A DNA stretch of 64,000 nt, taken from the NCBI RefSeq assembly GCF_020520425.1, contig NC_079487.1, forward strand, positions 49,328,719 through 49,392,718, given 5' to 3'. Below, in pieces: positions 55,347 through 64,000 of this stretch. Each line of letters begins with the position of its first letter. The stretch's first letter is position 1. Both the position numbers and the translations under genes were made by a program. Origin of the DNA: Spinacia oleracea. Lineage: Eukaryota > Streptophyta > Magnoliopsida > Caryophyllales > Amaranthaceae. A model generated the notes under the pieces. That model did not search any database, was not told the DNA's origin, and saw only the letters and a list, made by a program, of their open reading frames with translations.

Positions 55347-57766
55347 ATGCTAAGGGATTTTCCTTTTTAATAAAAGACAATAGTTGTTCGTTTTATTTTA
55401 AAGAGATGTTTTATGGATCTGCTAGATTAGTCAATGGACTTTATTTATTAGATCACGACAAACAAGTATATAACATAAATACCAAAAAGGCCAAAAAGGA
55501 TGATTCAGATCTCACCTATCTGTGGCATTGTCGATTAGGCCATATAAACTTGAAACGCTTAGAAAGACTTCAAAAGGAAGGAATTCTAGAACCATTTGAC
55601 TTAGAGGATTATGGTAAATGCGAATCATGTTTACTTGGCAAAATGACAAAGCAACCTTTCTCTAAAGTTGGAGAAAGAGCAAATGAACTATTGGGTTTAA
55701 TCCATACAGATGTATGTGGACCAATGAGTATAAATGCTAGAGGTGGTTTCAGCTACTTTATCACTTTCACTGATGACTTCAGTAGGTATGGTTATGTCTA
55801 CCTAATGAAGCATAAGTCTGAATCCTTTGACAAATTCAAGGAATTTCAGACTGAAGTAGAGAATCAATTAGGCAAGAAGATTAAGGCACTGCGGTCTGAT
55901 AGAGGCGGTGAATATCTGAGCTATGAATTTGATGACCATCTGAAAGAATGTGGAATTCTATCAGAATTGACTCCTTCTGGAACACCACAATGGAACGGTG
56001 TGTCAGAACGGAGGAACAGAACCTTGCTAGACATGGTCAGGTCAATGATGGGTCAGGCCGAACTTCCATTAGAATTTTGGGGACATGCACTAAATACAGC
56101 TGCACTCACTATAAATAGAGCTCCATCTAAAGCTGTCGAAAAGACTCCATACGAATTATGGTTTGGAAAGCCTCCAAATATGTCTTTTCTTAAGATTTGG
56201 GGATGTGAAGTATACGTCAAACGATTAATTTCACACAAACTTCATCCAAAATCTGACAAATGTTTCCTTGTGGGCTATCCAAAGGAAACAAAGGGGTATT
56301 ACTTCTACAATACATCTGAGAACAAAGTGTTTGTTGCTCGAGATGGTGTCTTTTTGGAGAAAGATCACATTTCCAAAATGACAAGTGGGAGAAAAGTAGA
56401 CCTCGAAGAAATTCGAGTCGAACAACAAACTCTAGAGAATGCTCAAGATGACATTCAGGATGAAACTCAGAGATCTTTAGAAGAATCTGGTGAGAATCAT
56501 GGTCAATCTAGAAATGTTACCCCGCGTAGATCGCAAAGATATAGATCTCAACCGGAAAGGTACTTAGGTATTTTGACGAACGAGAGCTATGACGTTCTAT
56601 TACTTGAAAGTGATGAACCTGCGACTTACAAACAAGCTATGACGAGCCCTAGCTCCAAGCAATGGCAAGAAGCCATGCAATCTGAATTAGACTCCATGTC
56701 TGAAAACCAAGTATGGGATTTGGTCGATTTGCCAGATGGCTACCAAGCCATTGAAAGCAAATGGGTTTTCAAACTGAAAAAGGACAAGGATGGGAAACTT
56801 GAAGTTTTCAAAGCTAGATTGGTTGCAAAAGGTTACAGGCAAGTCCACGGTGTGGATTATGATGAAACCTTTTCACCAGTTGCAATGCTAAAGTCTATTC
56901 GGATAATGTTAGCAATCGCTGCATATTACGATTACGAAATATGGCAGATGGATGTCAAAACTGCTTTCTTAAACGGCGTTTTAACAGAAACTGTGTTTAT
57001 GACACAGCCTGAAGGTTTTGAGGATCCAAAGAATGCTAAAAAGGTATGCAAGCTAAAGAAATCAATCTACGGATTGAAGCAGGCATCCAGGAGCTGGAAT
57101 ATACGTTTTGATGAAGCAGTCAGTGACTTTGGTTTCATCAAGAACGCAGACAAATCTTGTGTATACAAGAAGGTCAGTGGGAGAAAAATTGCTTTCCTAG
57201 TATTATATGTCGACGACATATTACTTATCGGAAATGACATTCCTATATTGAACTCTGTCAAGATTTGGCTTGGGAAATGTTTTTCGATGAAGGATCTAGG
57301 AGAAGCACAGTACATATTGGGCATCAAGATTTACAGAGATAGATCTAAAAGGATAATTGGACTTAGTCAAAGCACTTATATCAATAAGGTGCTTGATAGG
57401 TTCAAGATGGCGGACTCCAAGCGAGGCTACCTACCCATGTCTCATGGAATGACTCTAAGCAAGACTCAGTGCCCAAAAACACTTGATGAGCGTAGACGAA
57501 TGAATGGGATTCCATATGCATCATTGATTGGTTCAATAATGTATGCTATGATATGTACACGCCCGGATGTTGCGTACGCACTCAGTGCTACGAGCAGATA
57601 CCAGTCAGACCCAGGAGAGGCGCATTGGACTGCTGCCAAGAACATTCTGAAGTACCTGAAAAGGCACAAAGATGACTTCTTGGTCTATGGTGGAGATGAT
57701 GAATTAATTGTTAAAGGCTATACGGACGCAAGTTTCCAAACCGACAAAGATGATTTCAGATCATAG
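55280..57766 (+). CDS. Copia integrase and reverse transcriptase (copy B)
   Basis: An 828-codon open frame continues the polyprotein after the one-base slip. Residue numbers count from 55280. The integrase zinc module is H83, H88, C114, C117 (LWHCRLGH, KCESC). The catalytic triad is D144 (IHTDVCGPM), D207 (RSDRGGEY) and E243 (NGVSERRNRT). RT spans about 480-730 with WVFKLKKDKDG, KARLVAKGYRQVHGVDYDET, MDVKTAFLNG and the YVDD box at 643-646. RNase H begins with KGYTDASFQ near the end. The frame stops at a TAG (57764-57766) directly before SGFVFCLNGG, where a sense codon, probably Gln or another near neighbour, is expected. Integrase before RT defines Copia order. All catalytic residues are kept, in clear contrast to copy A. 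Confidence 0.95.
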   Translation: MELEECFHVPSLTKNIISVSCLDAKGFSFLIKDNSCSFYFKEMFYGSARLVNGLYLLDHDKQVYNINTKKAKKDDSDLTYLWHCRLGHINLKRLERLQKEGILEPFDLEDYGKCESCLLGKMTKQPFSKVGERANELLGLIHTDVCGPMSINARGGFSYFITFTDDFSRYGYVYLMKHKSESFDKFKEFQTEVENQLGKKIKALRSDRGGEYLSYEFDDHLKECGILSELTPSGTPQWNGVSERRNRTLLDMVRSMMGQAELPLEFWGHALNTAALTINRAPSKAVEKTPYELWFGKPPNMSFLKIWGCEVYVKRLISHKLHPKSDKCFLVGYPKETKGYYFYNTSENKVFVARDGVFLEKDHISKMTSGRKVDLEEIRVEQQTLENAQDDIQDETQRSLEESGENHGQSRNVTPRRSQRYRSQPERYLGILTNESYDVLLLESDEPATYKQAMTSPSSKQWQEAMQSELDSMSENQVWDLVDLPDGYQAIESKWVFKLKKDKDGKLEVFKARLVAKGYRQVHGVDYDETFSPVAMLKSIRIMLAIAAYYDYEIWQMDVKTAFLNGVLTETVFMTQPEGFEDPKNAKKVCKLKKSIYGLKQASRSWNIRFDEAVSDFGFIKNADKSCVYKKVSGRKIAFLVLYVDDILLIGNDIPILNSVKIWLGKCFSMKDLGEAQYILGIKIYRDRSKRIIGLSQSTYINKVLDRFKMADSKRGYLPMSHGMTLSKTQCPKTLDERRRMNGIPYASLIGSIMYAMICTRPDVAYALSATSRYQSDPGEAHWTAAKNILKYLKRHKDDFLVYGGDDELIVKGYTDASFQTDKDDFRS

Positions 57767-58194
57767 TCTGGATTTGTCTTCTGCCTCAACGGAGGAGCAG
57801 TAAGCTGAAAAGTGCTAAGCAAAGCACCATTGCGGATTCTACAACTGAAGCGGAGTACATTGCTGCACATGAAGCAGCAAAGGAAGCTATATGGCTAAGG
57901 AAGTTCATAGGTGAACTTGGTGTAGTCCCCTCCATTAAAGGACCAATAGCCCTGTATTGTGACAATAACGGAGCTATTGCACAGGCAAAGGAGCCTAGAC
58001 ACCACCAGAGAGTCAAGCATGTACTTCGTAGATTTCACCTTCTACGAGAGTTCGTTGAAAGAAAAGAAGTCGAGATAAGCAAAATTGGAACTGATGACAA
58101 CATATCAGATCCATTGACTAAACCTCTGCCGCAGGCGAAGCACAACTCGCACACTGCAGCTATGGGAATCAAGCATATTGGAGAATGGCTTTGA
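57767..58194 (+). pseudogene. Copia RNase H tail (copy B)
   Basis: This continues RNase H after the TAG. It starts in the same frame with SGFVFCLNGGAVS. Then a one-base loss near 57808 turns the expected Trp codon to TGA. In the shifted frame it reads ADSTTEAEYIAAHEAAKEA, LYCDNNGAIA and VERKEVEISKIGT, and stops at 58194 after GEWL. The Glu (TTEAEY) and Asp (CDNNGA) of the active site are kept. Two close lesions prevent readthrough as written. Confidence 0.9.
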
Positions 58195-59058
58195 TGTCTC
58201 TGTTTAATGTTTTAAAGTTTTAGAGTTTAAATCTTTGTAAAACATTATTGGTTAATCATTCACAATAAATGAAAAGAATTCATTTTTCCATTTAATTTGT
58301 GGTTTATTAAATGATGAGTCCCTTCAATTTGACGATATATTCAAGATAGACTGTCAGGACCAGTCCTGTGACTAAGAAATCTCTATCAAGTGAACTTGAA
58401 TGTCAAAGGTTGAAAATGGTCCCTAGTCGGAGTTTTCTATAAAATTGGACGCATAGAAAACGTTAGACGATTAGAATGCAAGATGACTAGTAGTTCTGTT
58501 TCTTGAACTATGTGGACATGGCAATGTCATAATCATTTGCATAGATACTTACTTTGGGAAGACTAGTATCGGACAAGACCTATGAAACTTTACTGTAAGA
58601 GATGAGAATCTGTCATAAGTAAATTTCATTAAATTATTAGACACTAAATCCTCAATACCTGAGTGATTTGAGATTACTTGTTTGAGAACTGGTTGCTTTG
58701 ACGTTGACCAACCGTCGCACCGTAAAAGGAGGCTATAAAGGCAACGCTCAGGTAATCACCTATCAAACGAAGTCTAATCTCAAGATCGCAAGATTGGGAT
58801 TGTCCTCCCATAAATCGGGATGAGATGCTTAAAAGTTGTACAAGGCCACTCGGAGAGCTAGAAACTGTGAAATGCATGGCCGTGCTCGAATGAATCATAG
58901 GCTATGATTATCTGTTTATTTGATCAGTTGAACTCTGAAACCGAGGAACACCTCTGGACATAATAAGGATGACAACTCTTACCTTATGTTCAAGAGCAAG
59001 CATCGAGCGACAAAGGAATTAGGAAATGCACACTTGTCCCTAAGGACAAGTGGGAGAC
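58195..59058 (+). other. 3' UTR and polypurine tract of Copia copy B
   Basis: The 860-bp region is almost identical to copy A 31945-32720 from TTAAATGATGAGTCCCTTCA on. It ends in AAGGACAAGTGGGAGAC before the LTR. A short minus-strand frame (58674-58898, also at 32336-32560) is conserved only because the DNA is; I see no domain in it. Confidence 0.85.
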
Positions 59059-59789
59059 TGAAGGAAATAATGCCCTTGGTCCAAGTATGCATTCTATGTT
59101 AAGTCTAATAAATGCGGTTCAGTATTAATTAACAAGTTAATAATTTAGTGAGATCAAGTGAGCTGAATGCCTAGCTAGAGGCCGCTTCAGTTCAAGTGGA
59201 ATTAATGATATTAATCCACAGCTTACTCTTGACTGAACCCGTAGGGTCACACAAATAGTACGTAAACGGATCAAGTATTTAATGGCATTAGATACTCCAT
59301 CTATGGATATTCGGAATCGACGGATCTTGGTTTCAGTGGGAGCTGAGATCGTCACAGGCAAGAAATGAATACTCCGGAAACGATGATATTGCCGGAAACG
59401 GAAATATGGATCGTATCGGAAATATAAATATTATCCAAGTCGTAGATGTTGCCGGAAACGGAAACATGGTACGTATCGGAAAATATTATCGGAAATGGAA
59501 ATATTACCAGAATCGGAAATATTGCCGGAAACGGAAATATTGTCAGAATCGGAAATATTATCGGAATCGGAAAATAATTCCGGAAACGGAAATATTAAAT
59601 ATTTGTTCGAAACGGAAATTGATTCCGGAATCGGAAATATTAAATATTGTTCGTATCGGAAATGAATTCCGGAACCGGGAATTTAATCGGAATCGTATCG
59701 TACGAATTAGCATCGGACGAGGCCTGCCGGACGAAGGCCCAGCACGAAGTCGGGCCATCGCCCAGCAAGCCAAACGCCACTACTACAAA

Positions 59790-60120
59790 AATGGGCAAAG
59801 AGACCCTTAAGAAAAGACCCATTGGTTGAGATAACGGGTCTCTTTAATATAAGAGACCCAATATTAGAGGTAACAGGTCTCTAATTACTGAAATGACCCA
59901 CAATTTATCTGCGAAAAATAAGATGGAAAAAAACAAGAGACCCCTTATTTTAGATAACGGGTCTCTAATTTATCAAAGGGCCCACATTTTTCGTGCTGAA
60001 AATCAGAAGGGGAAAATGTGAGACCCGTTAGTTTAGATAACGTGTCTCTTGTGTACCCTGGACCCACAAAGCCAAATTTACGAGAAAAGCAGGAGACCCT
60101 TATTTGATACAGGGTCTCTT
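59790..60120. repeat. left subterminal repeats of the CACTA element
   Basis: About ten GAGACCC or GGGTCTC motifs in both orientations occur here, often as ATAACGGGTCTCT. They mirror the right end at 62780-63175. Confidence 0.85.
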
Positions 60121-60827
60121 TCATTTCCTTCTTTCTCATCTTCCAACAACCTTGTTCCATTGAAAAAAAAAATTAAACCAAGAGCTTTTCCTTCCATCTC
60201 CTCCTCCGCACTGCCCCTCTAATCTAGAAACCCTATTGAGAAAATAATCTGCGATAATGGCGCCTCATTAGTTGAAAGAACCTAGAAGCGAGCATCCAGA
60301 GTTCAGCAAGCTACACTCTCGCAGATCCAAACTGGAAGAACCTTTTCCAGGCCTGTAATTTTTTTGTTTCAATCTCTGATTTTGTGATGTTTTGTTCATT
60401 TCATTTGAATTAACTTCATGTTGATTTAGTTGCAATTATGTTGCATTTTTTTCTTATTTGTTCTGGATTTCACGGAATTTAGGGGTTTTTACTTGCACGG
60501 TTATGTTTTGTGAGATTAGGGTTTTTACGGATCGTTCTTCGGGAGGATTTGAGGGGAATTAGGATTTCAGATTGGTTAAAATTTTTGTGGGTGTAAAGGC
60601 AATCTAGGTAATAATCGGAATATGAAGCATTGCGACATTTGGGTTAACAATGGGAAGCAGTTCACAAGCTTCTGATGACATTTTCAGGTGAATCCCTCTT
60701 ATCAATTTATTACTGCATCAATTATCAAATATAAGGCCATGTTAACAAGTTAGGCTTTATAGTAGCTTATCTAGCTTCTTCTTATTACAGGAATTGAAGA
60801 GTGATTAATTGCAGTGATTAATTACAG
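60121..60827. other. 5' UTR-like captured DNA with a short possible exon
   Basis: The pyrimidine-rich stretch CCATCTCCTCCTCCGC near 60200 and GAAACCCTATTGAG look like a plant 5' leader. A short frame MGSSSQASDDIF at about 60650-60686 ends at a GTGAATCC donor-like site. It may be the first exon of the hydrolase that follows or of another gene; it is not identified. A 37-bp duplication at 60784-60842 repeats the acceptor and start of the next exon. Confidence 0.35.
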
Positions 60828-61172
60828 GAATTGAAGAGTGATACACGTATCATTCTGTACAATAGATGGTTTTGTGTTGAAAGTGGAAGTACTGATAATC
60901 CTTCAGTCGTGCTCATTCATGGTTTCCCATCACAGGTGTGTTTTATGTCAATTACATTGATTTAGAATAATTTCTCAACACAAACACTCAAAATATGGCA
61001 TTTAATTTAATTTCTTGCAGCTGCATTCTGTTTTACGTGATGAATCTTCTCTTGTAGTTCTGAATAACCATATGTAATTGATCGAGTGCATGATTTTAAC
61101 AGGCTTACTCATATCGCAAAGTTATTCCAATACTTTCCAAGAACTATCATGTCATTGCTTTTGATTGGTTAG
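60828..61172 (+). pseudogene. captured alpha/beta-hydrolase exons
   Basis: Two consecutive exons read in phase. 60828-60935 gives ELKSDTRIILYNRWFCVESG then SVVLIHGFPSQ, where HGFP is the oxyanion-hole motif of alpha/beta hydrolases. After an intron (60936-61102, GT-AG) 61103-61172 gives AYSYRKVIPILSKNYHVIAF then DWLG, with the final Gly codon split at a GTAATA donor. This is strand 3 to strand 4 of the fold and lacks the catalytic triad. It resembles plant plastid-type haloalkane-dehalogenase-like hydrolases, but the subfamily is not certain. Nothing further of the gene follows. Confidence 0.82.
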
Positions 61173-61440
61173 GTAATAATCTCTTTTTCAATCTTACATC
61201 ACTTACACTTTTCAGCCTTTTCTATCATGTGGTAAATTTTGTTCTGCACATATTAAGAGATATTTAACTTTTGAGATAAAATAAGGGGAGTAATATTGTT
61301 TGTGTTTCTCTGCCACTCCTTTGCAGAATGTGGATTTTGTGTGTTTCTTTTGCGAAATTAGTATTGCGTGAATGAAAGAACTATTGTTATTATGTGATTA
61401 GTGATGTTTTATTTTGTGAGTTTCTTTGTTTGATTTGCAG

Positions 61441-61767
61441 TCTACTATTTCCATATTGCTATCGGTTCTGCAAATGCTGGATTTTGCCGAGCTTGAGTCA
61501 AATGGAATTGTCTCGTTGAATTGGTCAGTCTCTAATGGTTTAATGAGTTTGAGTGTTATAGTAATAAAGAAATTGGTAGTCTGTTCAGCTATTCTAGGTT
61601 CAATCATGCGCCGATCTTATGGTTTGATCACCTGTAACTCAAGTTTCTGGGAATCATATACATCATCTATTGCCATCTTTGAATTTAGAGTGACACCAGA
61701 TTCTATATGCTCACGTTTTGGAGGTTCCTCTCAAGATGTCCATTCCAGATTCTGTAATTGTTCCTAA
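61441..61767 (+). other. captured segment with possible exon, unidentified
   Basis: After a TTTGCAG acceptor, the plus frame reads STISILLSVLQMLDFAELES and remains open to 61767. No domain was recognised. It lies between the hydrolase and kinase exons, so it could belong to either gene or be intron DNA. Confidence 0.25.
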
Positions 61768-61913
61768 AAAGTTGATGTCTTTGCCAATTGATTCCTGCGT
61801 GTCTGGATTTTGGAGTGTTGATGACTAGTGGGTCTGTTGATGTATTTGTTGCCTAAGGTATCTCATTGTCAGAATTTAAAATATCTGAACACCACATCCC
61901 CTTTTCTCTGCAG

Positions 61914-62016
61914 AATGAATTTATGCTAGGAGGTGTAGCAAGAAATATTGCTGAGTGCCTGTTAAAGCTAGGAACAAAATCATTCATGATCAGTGCTCTG
62001 GGATGTGACCTGCCAG
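61914..62016 (+). pseudogene. captured pfkB-family carbohydrate kinase exon
   Basis: A single exon between CTCTGCAG and a GTGCTT donor encodes NEFMLGGVARNIAECLLKLG then TKSFMISALGCDLPG. GGVARN-AE--KLG followed by ISALG-D--G is the N-terminal pfkB signature, and the wording is close to plant pseudouridine kinases. Only this exon is present, without the C-terminal DTxGAGD catalytic motif. It lies on the same strand as the neighbouring captured exons. Confidence 0.82.
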
Positions 62017-62438
62017 GTGCTTTATTGCTTTGCTTGATAATTTGCATCTTGATTATTTCAAATGTGCTTGAACCTGATGTCATTTCTTGAATTATGCTAA
62101 ATAACTGTATGGAGCTGGTTATGATTTCCACTAAGTGCAAGTTTCAGCAAAGTTCTGGCTCTACCAAAATCTCATACTATTGACTATTGACTATTGACTA
62201 TTGACTGTATATGATGTCTAGTTGTCTTTAAAGAACATGGATAAATATAGATATTAGTTCCAATGCAACTTTTATTAGTCAAATCAAATAGATTCTAGCT
62301 TGTGGATATGTTAATTGCCCATTATTTTCCGACAAATTAATCAGTCTCTATATGGTAGTTTATTCCACATATGTCTTGTGTTTTGTTTTTTGTTTTTTTC
62401 TTTATATACTAATTCCTCTACATATGTCTACCTTACAG

Positions 62439-62505
62439 ATTCAAGGATCACAAGCATTGCTCGTGGTTGTCCCGGCCTTGAAATGATTAGCATATCATAC
62501 CGATG
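62439..62505 (+). pseudogene. captured F-box/LRR protein exon fragment
   Basis: After a CTTACAG acceptor the frame reads SRITSIARGCPGLEMISISYR and stops. IA-GCP-LE-I-I-YC is a repeat unit of plant F-box/LRR (FBL) proteins, which select substrates for SCF ubiquitin ligases. About one LRR is present. The stop replaces the Cys normally found after the Tyr. The short length limits confidence. Confidence 0.65.
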
Positions 62506-62779
62506 AAGATGCAAGGTTTCAATGAGGCTATTTTTGTTTTTAGTGTGATGCAAAGCAAGAACAAAAATAAGGCTATATGGAGTTGTATATATTTCTTGTA
62601 ATTGTACAACTTTTTGATATATATGTAAAAATGTTGGATTTATGTTCACGATAGACCATGAACGTATTTGTAGAAGATTTTGGTGAAATATTAATAGTTG
62701 GTGCTTTATTAAAGTTGGTTTGTATTATTACGTTTAAGCAATGATTCTGGTGTTCAAGAAAAAAAAATTATTTAAAAAA

Positions 62780-63175
62780 TTGGCAAAGAGACCCCATATC
62801 TTAGGTGATGGGTCTTTTTTTATATATATTAAAAAATGACAAAGAGACCCTTTATGTTAGATATGAGGTCTAAATTTGCATCATAAAATAATATTAAAAT
62901 TTTCAAAGAGACCCCCTATCTTAAATAAGGGGTCTAATTTTTTTTTATAAACAAACCCTATATCTCTAATAAGGGGTCTCTCCCCTTTCTAATTTATTTT
63001 TCGTATTGTTTACATAAGAGACCCCTTTTCTTAAATAATGGGTCTCTTGTTTTTAACAAACAGACCTCCTCTAGATGAGGGGGTCTCTTTTATAAAGAGA
63101 CCCCCCCATCTAGAGACCTCCTCTAAGAGGGTCTCTTAGGCTATTTTTGATGGGTCTCTTTGCCCATTTTTGTAG
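62780..63175. repeat. right subterminal repeats of the CACTA element
   Basis: More than a dozen GAGACCC and GGGTCTC motifs occur, including the palindromic pair AAAGAGACCCCCCCATCTAG and CTAGATGAGGGGGTCTCTTT near 63070-63110. Confidence 0.88.
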
Positions 63176-63855
63176 TAGTGCGCGCGCCACAAGCCCAGAC
63201 AAGGCAGCGCCCAGGCCTACCGCAAGGCAGGCCCAGCGCGCGCCAAGGCCACGGCTGCGTGGGCCTCGCTGCGTGGGCTGCTGCTCGCACGCACGCGCAT
63301 GGGCGGCCCTTGTGGCTGCCGTGTGTGTGTGAGTTTGTGTTCATGCATGATTCCTAAAACTATTAGAATTAGTACATGATTAAATTCCTATTCCTAAAAG
63401 GATAAATTAATTAATTAGAGTTCTTGTAGGATTCTAAGTTTAATTAATTCGTATCCTACTAGGATTCCAATTCCCTTTCCATAACTCTATAAATACGTGC
63501 CTAGGGTCACATATTTTAGAAGATTAATTCAAGTATTCAAAGTGAGTTTTGAGAGAAAAATTCAGCCATATTTCTTACCTAAGAGTGCCGAAAATTCTAG
63601 TACCTTAAGGGCGATTCTAGTTGGTCAATCTTAAGGCGGATCCGGACGTGCTGTGGACTATCTACGGAGGGACGACACTTGGAGTCCTAAAGACTTGTTC
63701 TTGTTCGGTTCGGGCGCAGCTAGGGAAGGCACGCAACAAAGAGTATGCATCTAAATTATGCTATATGATTATGTGTAAATAATATGTATTCCTTGCTTAA
63801 TGGTTGTTTCCGCATGATTTATGTATTATCATGTGTATCATAACCTAACAGGTAC

Positions 63856-64000
63856 CTGCACAAGACAAGCGTTAGAAAAAAAAAAAAGGTAGAGTCTACC
63901 TCCGTGCGGTTGTGACGACTCTGATTTGTACTTGTACTGCTTTTCTGCCTTTGGTTTAGAACGGAACTTGGCATCAAAAATTTTGAATTTTGAATACCCG
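63856..64000 (-). other. continuation of the Ogre-like element interrupted by copy B
   Basis: The right flank of copy B was continuous with 50165-50280 before insertion (shared GGTAC). It includes an A-run and no open frame in these 145 bases. The strand is inferred from the LTR at 48075-50164. Confidence 0.5.

Larger units (their letters stand above)
59778..63180. mobile_element. non-autonomous CACTA element carrying pieces of at least three host genes
   Basis: Perfect 29-bp terminal inverted repeats begin CACTACTACAAAAATGGGC and end in AAGAGACCC. The 3-bp target duplication is CGC (59775-59777 and 63181-63183). Subterminal arrays built on GAGACCC and GGGTCTC fill 59790-60120 and 62780-63175. 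The interior has no transposase but contains exons of an alpha/beta hydrolase, a pfkB kinase and an F-box/LRR protein, with their introns and all in the same orientation. It sits in the youngest Copia LTR, so it moved very recently, mobilised in trans. Confidence 0.95.
50281..63850 (+). mobile_element. Copia-type LTR retrotransposon copy B, full length, nearly coding-competent, carrying a nested CACTA element
   Basis: LTRs start TGAAGGAAATAATGCCC and end CCTAACA. The target duplication is GGTAC (50276-50280 and 63851-63855). The internal region has a 2.5-kb leader, gag-protease-integrase-RT-RNase H in Copia order and an 860-bp 3' UTR. The 3' LTR is split by a 3403-bp CACTA element. Without it the element is about 10.2 kb. 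I count about seven LTR differences in 1386 bp (about 0.5%), so this is one of the youngest insertions here. It sits inside an Ogre-like element. Confidence 0.96.
59059..63850 (+). repeat. 3' LTR of Copia copy B, split by a CACTA element
   Basis: The LTR runs 59059-59777, is interrupted by the CACTA element, and resumes at 63181 with a repeated CGC, ending CCTAACA at 63850. Joined, it matches the 5' LTR at all but about seven positions. Confidence 0.95.

Overview
This window is repeat-rich nuclear DNA from a flowering plant, most likely a eudicot; the species cannot be fixed from sequence alone. The signs are nested LTR retrotransposons, CACTA (En/Spm) DNA transposons with 3-bp target-site duplications (TSDs), a plant LINE derivative, a MITE, a 171-bp tandem satellite, spliceosomal introns, and fragments of recognisable plant genes (RecQ-sim helicase, ribophorin I, an alpha/beta hydrolase, a pfkB sugar kinase, an F-box/LRR protein). 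I see no intact single-copy host gene, no tRNA or rRNA gene, no CRISPR and nothing prokaryotic.

Layout. 1-974: unassigned flank. 980-12660: a complete Ty3/gypsy (Tat/Retand-like) element on the minus strand, TSD ATAAT, with gag-pol reading leftward and, between integrase and the 3' LTR, a five-exon antisense gene reading rightward with its own TATA box. 12666-13970: AT-rich DNA with a 90-bp tandem duplication. 13971-22798: a CACTA element with a TNP2 transposase and a second Transposase_24-like gene, both broken; it carries a 1.6-kb LINE derivative (11-bp TSD) and ends in a typical subterminal repeat array at 22798. 22799-23690: an inverted leader fragment of a long-LTR Copia family. 23742-38235: full-length Copia copy A (TSD GTTCC), coding region decayed, with a 4.1-kb CACTA element (32730-36876, TSD AAA) in its 3' LTR that carries RecQ helicase exons. 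38308-39721: a solo LTR of the same family (TSD GTACG). 41273-47748: a probable old CACTA-like element holding a ribophorin I fragment, a MITE, an Ogre-like LTR and a 171-bp satellite array. 47753-50280: remnants of Copia and Ogre-like LTRs. 50281-63850: full-length Copia copy B (TSD GGTAC) with a nearly open gag-pol and a 3.4-kb CACTA element (59778-63180, TSD CGC) in its 3' LTR; that element carries pieces of at least three host genes.

How the parts relate. Copies A, B, the solo LTR and two fragments are one Copia family, recent by LTR comparison (B about 0.5% and A about 1% LTR divergence by eye). Copy B looks like the protein donor type, and copy A like a non-autonomous partner that keeps LTRs and untranslated regions almost identical to B while its gag-pol region has decayed. 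The CACTA elements act as gene-fragment shuttles. Insertion order can be read from the nesting: CACTA elements after copies A and B, and copy B after the Ogre-like element it interrupts.
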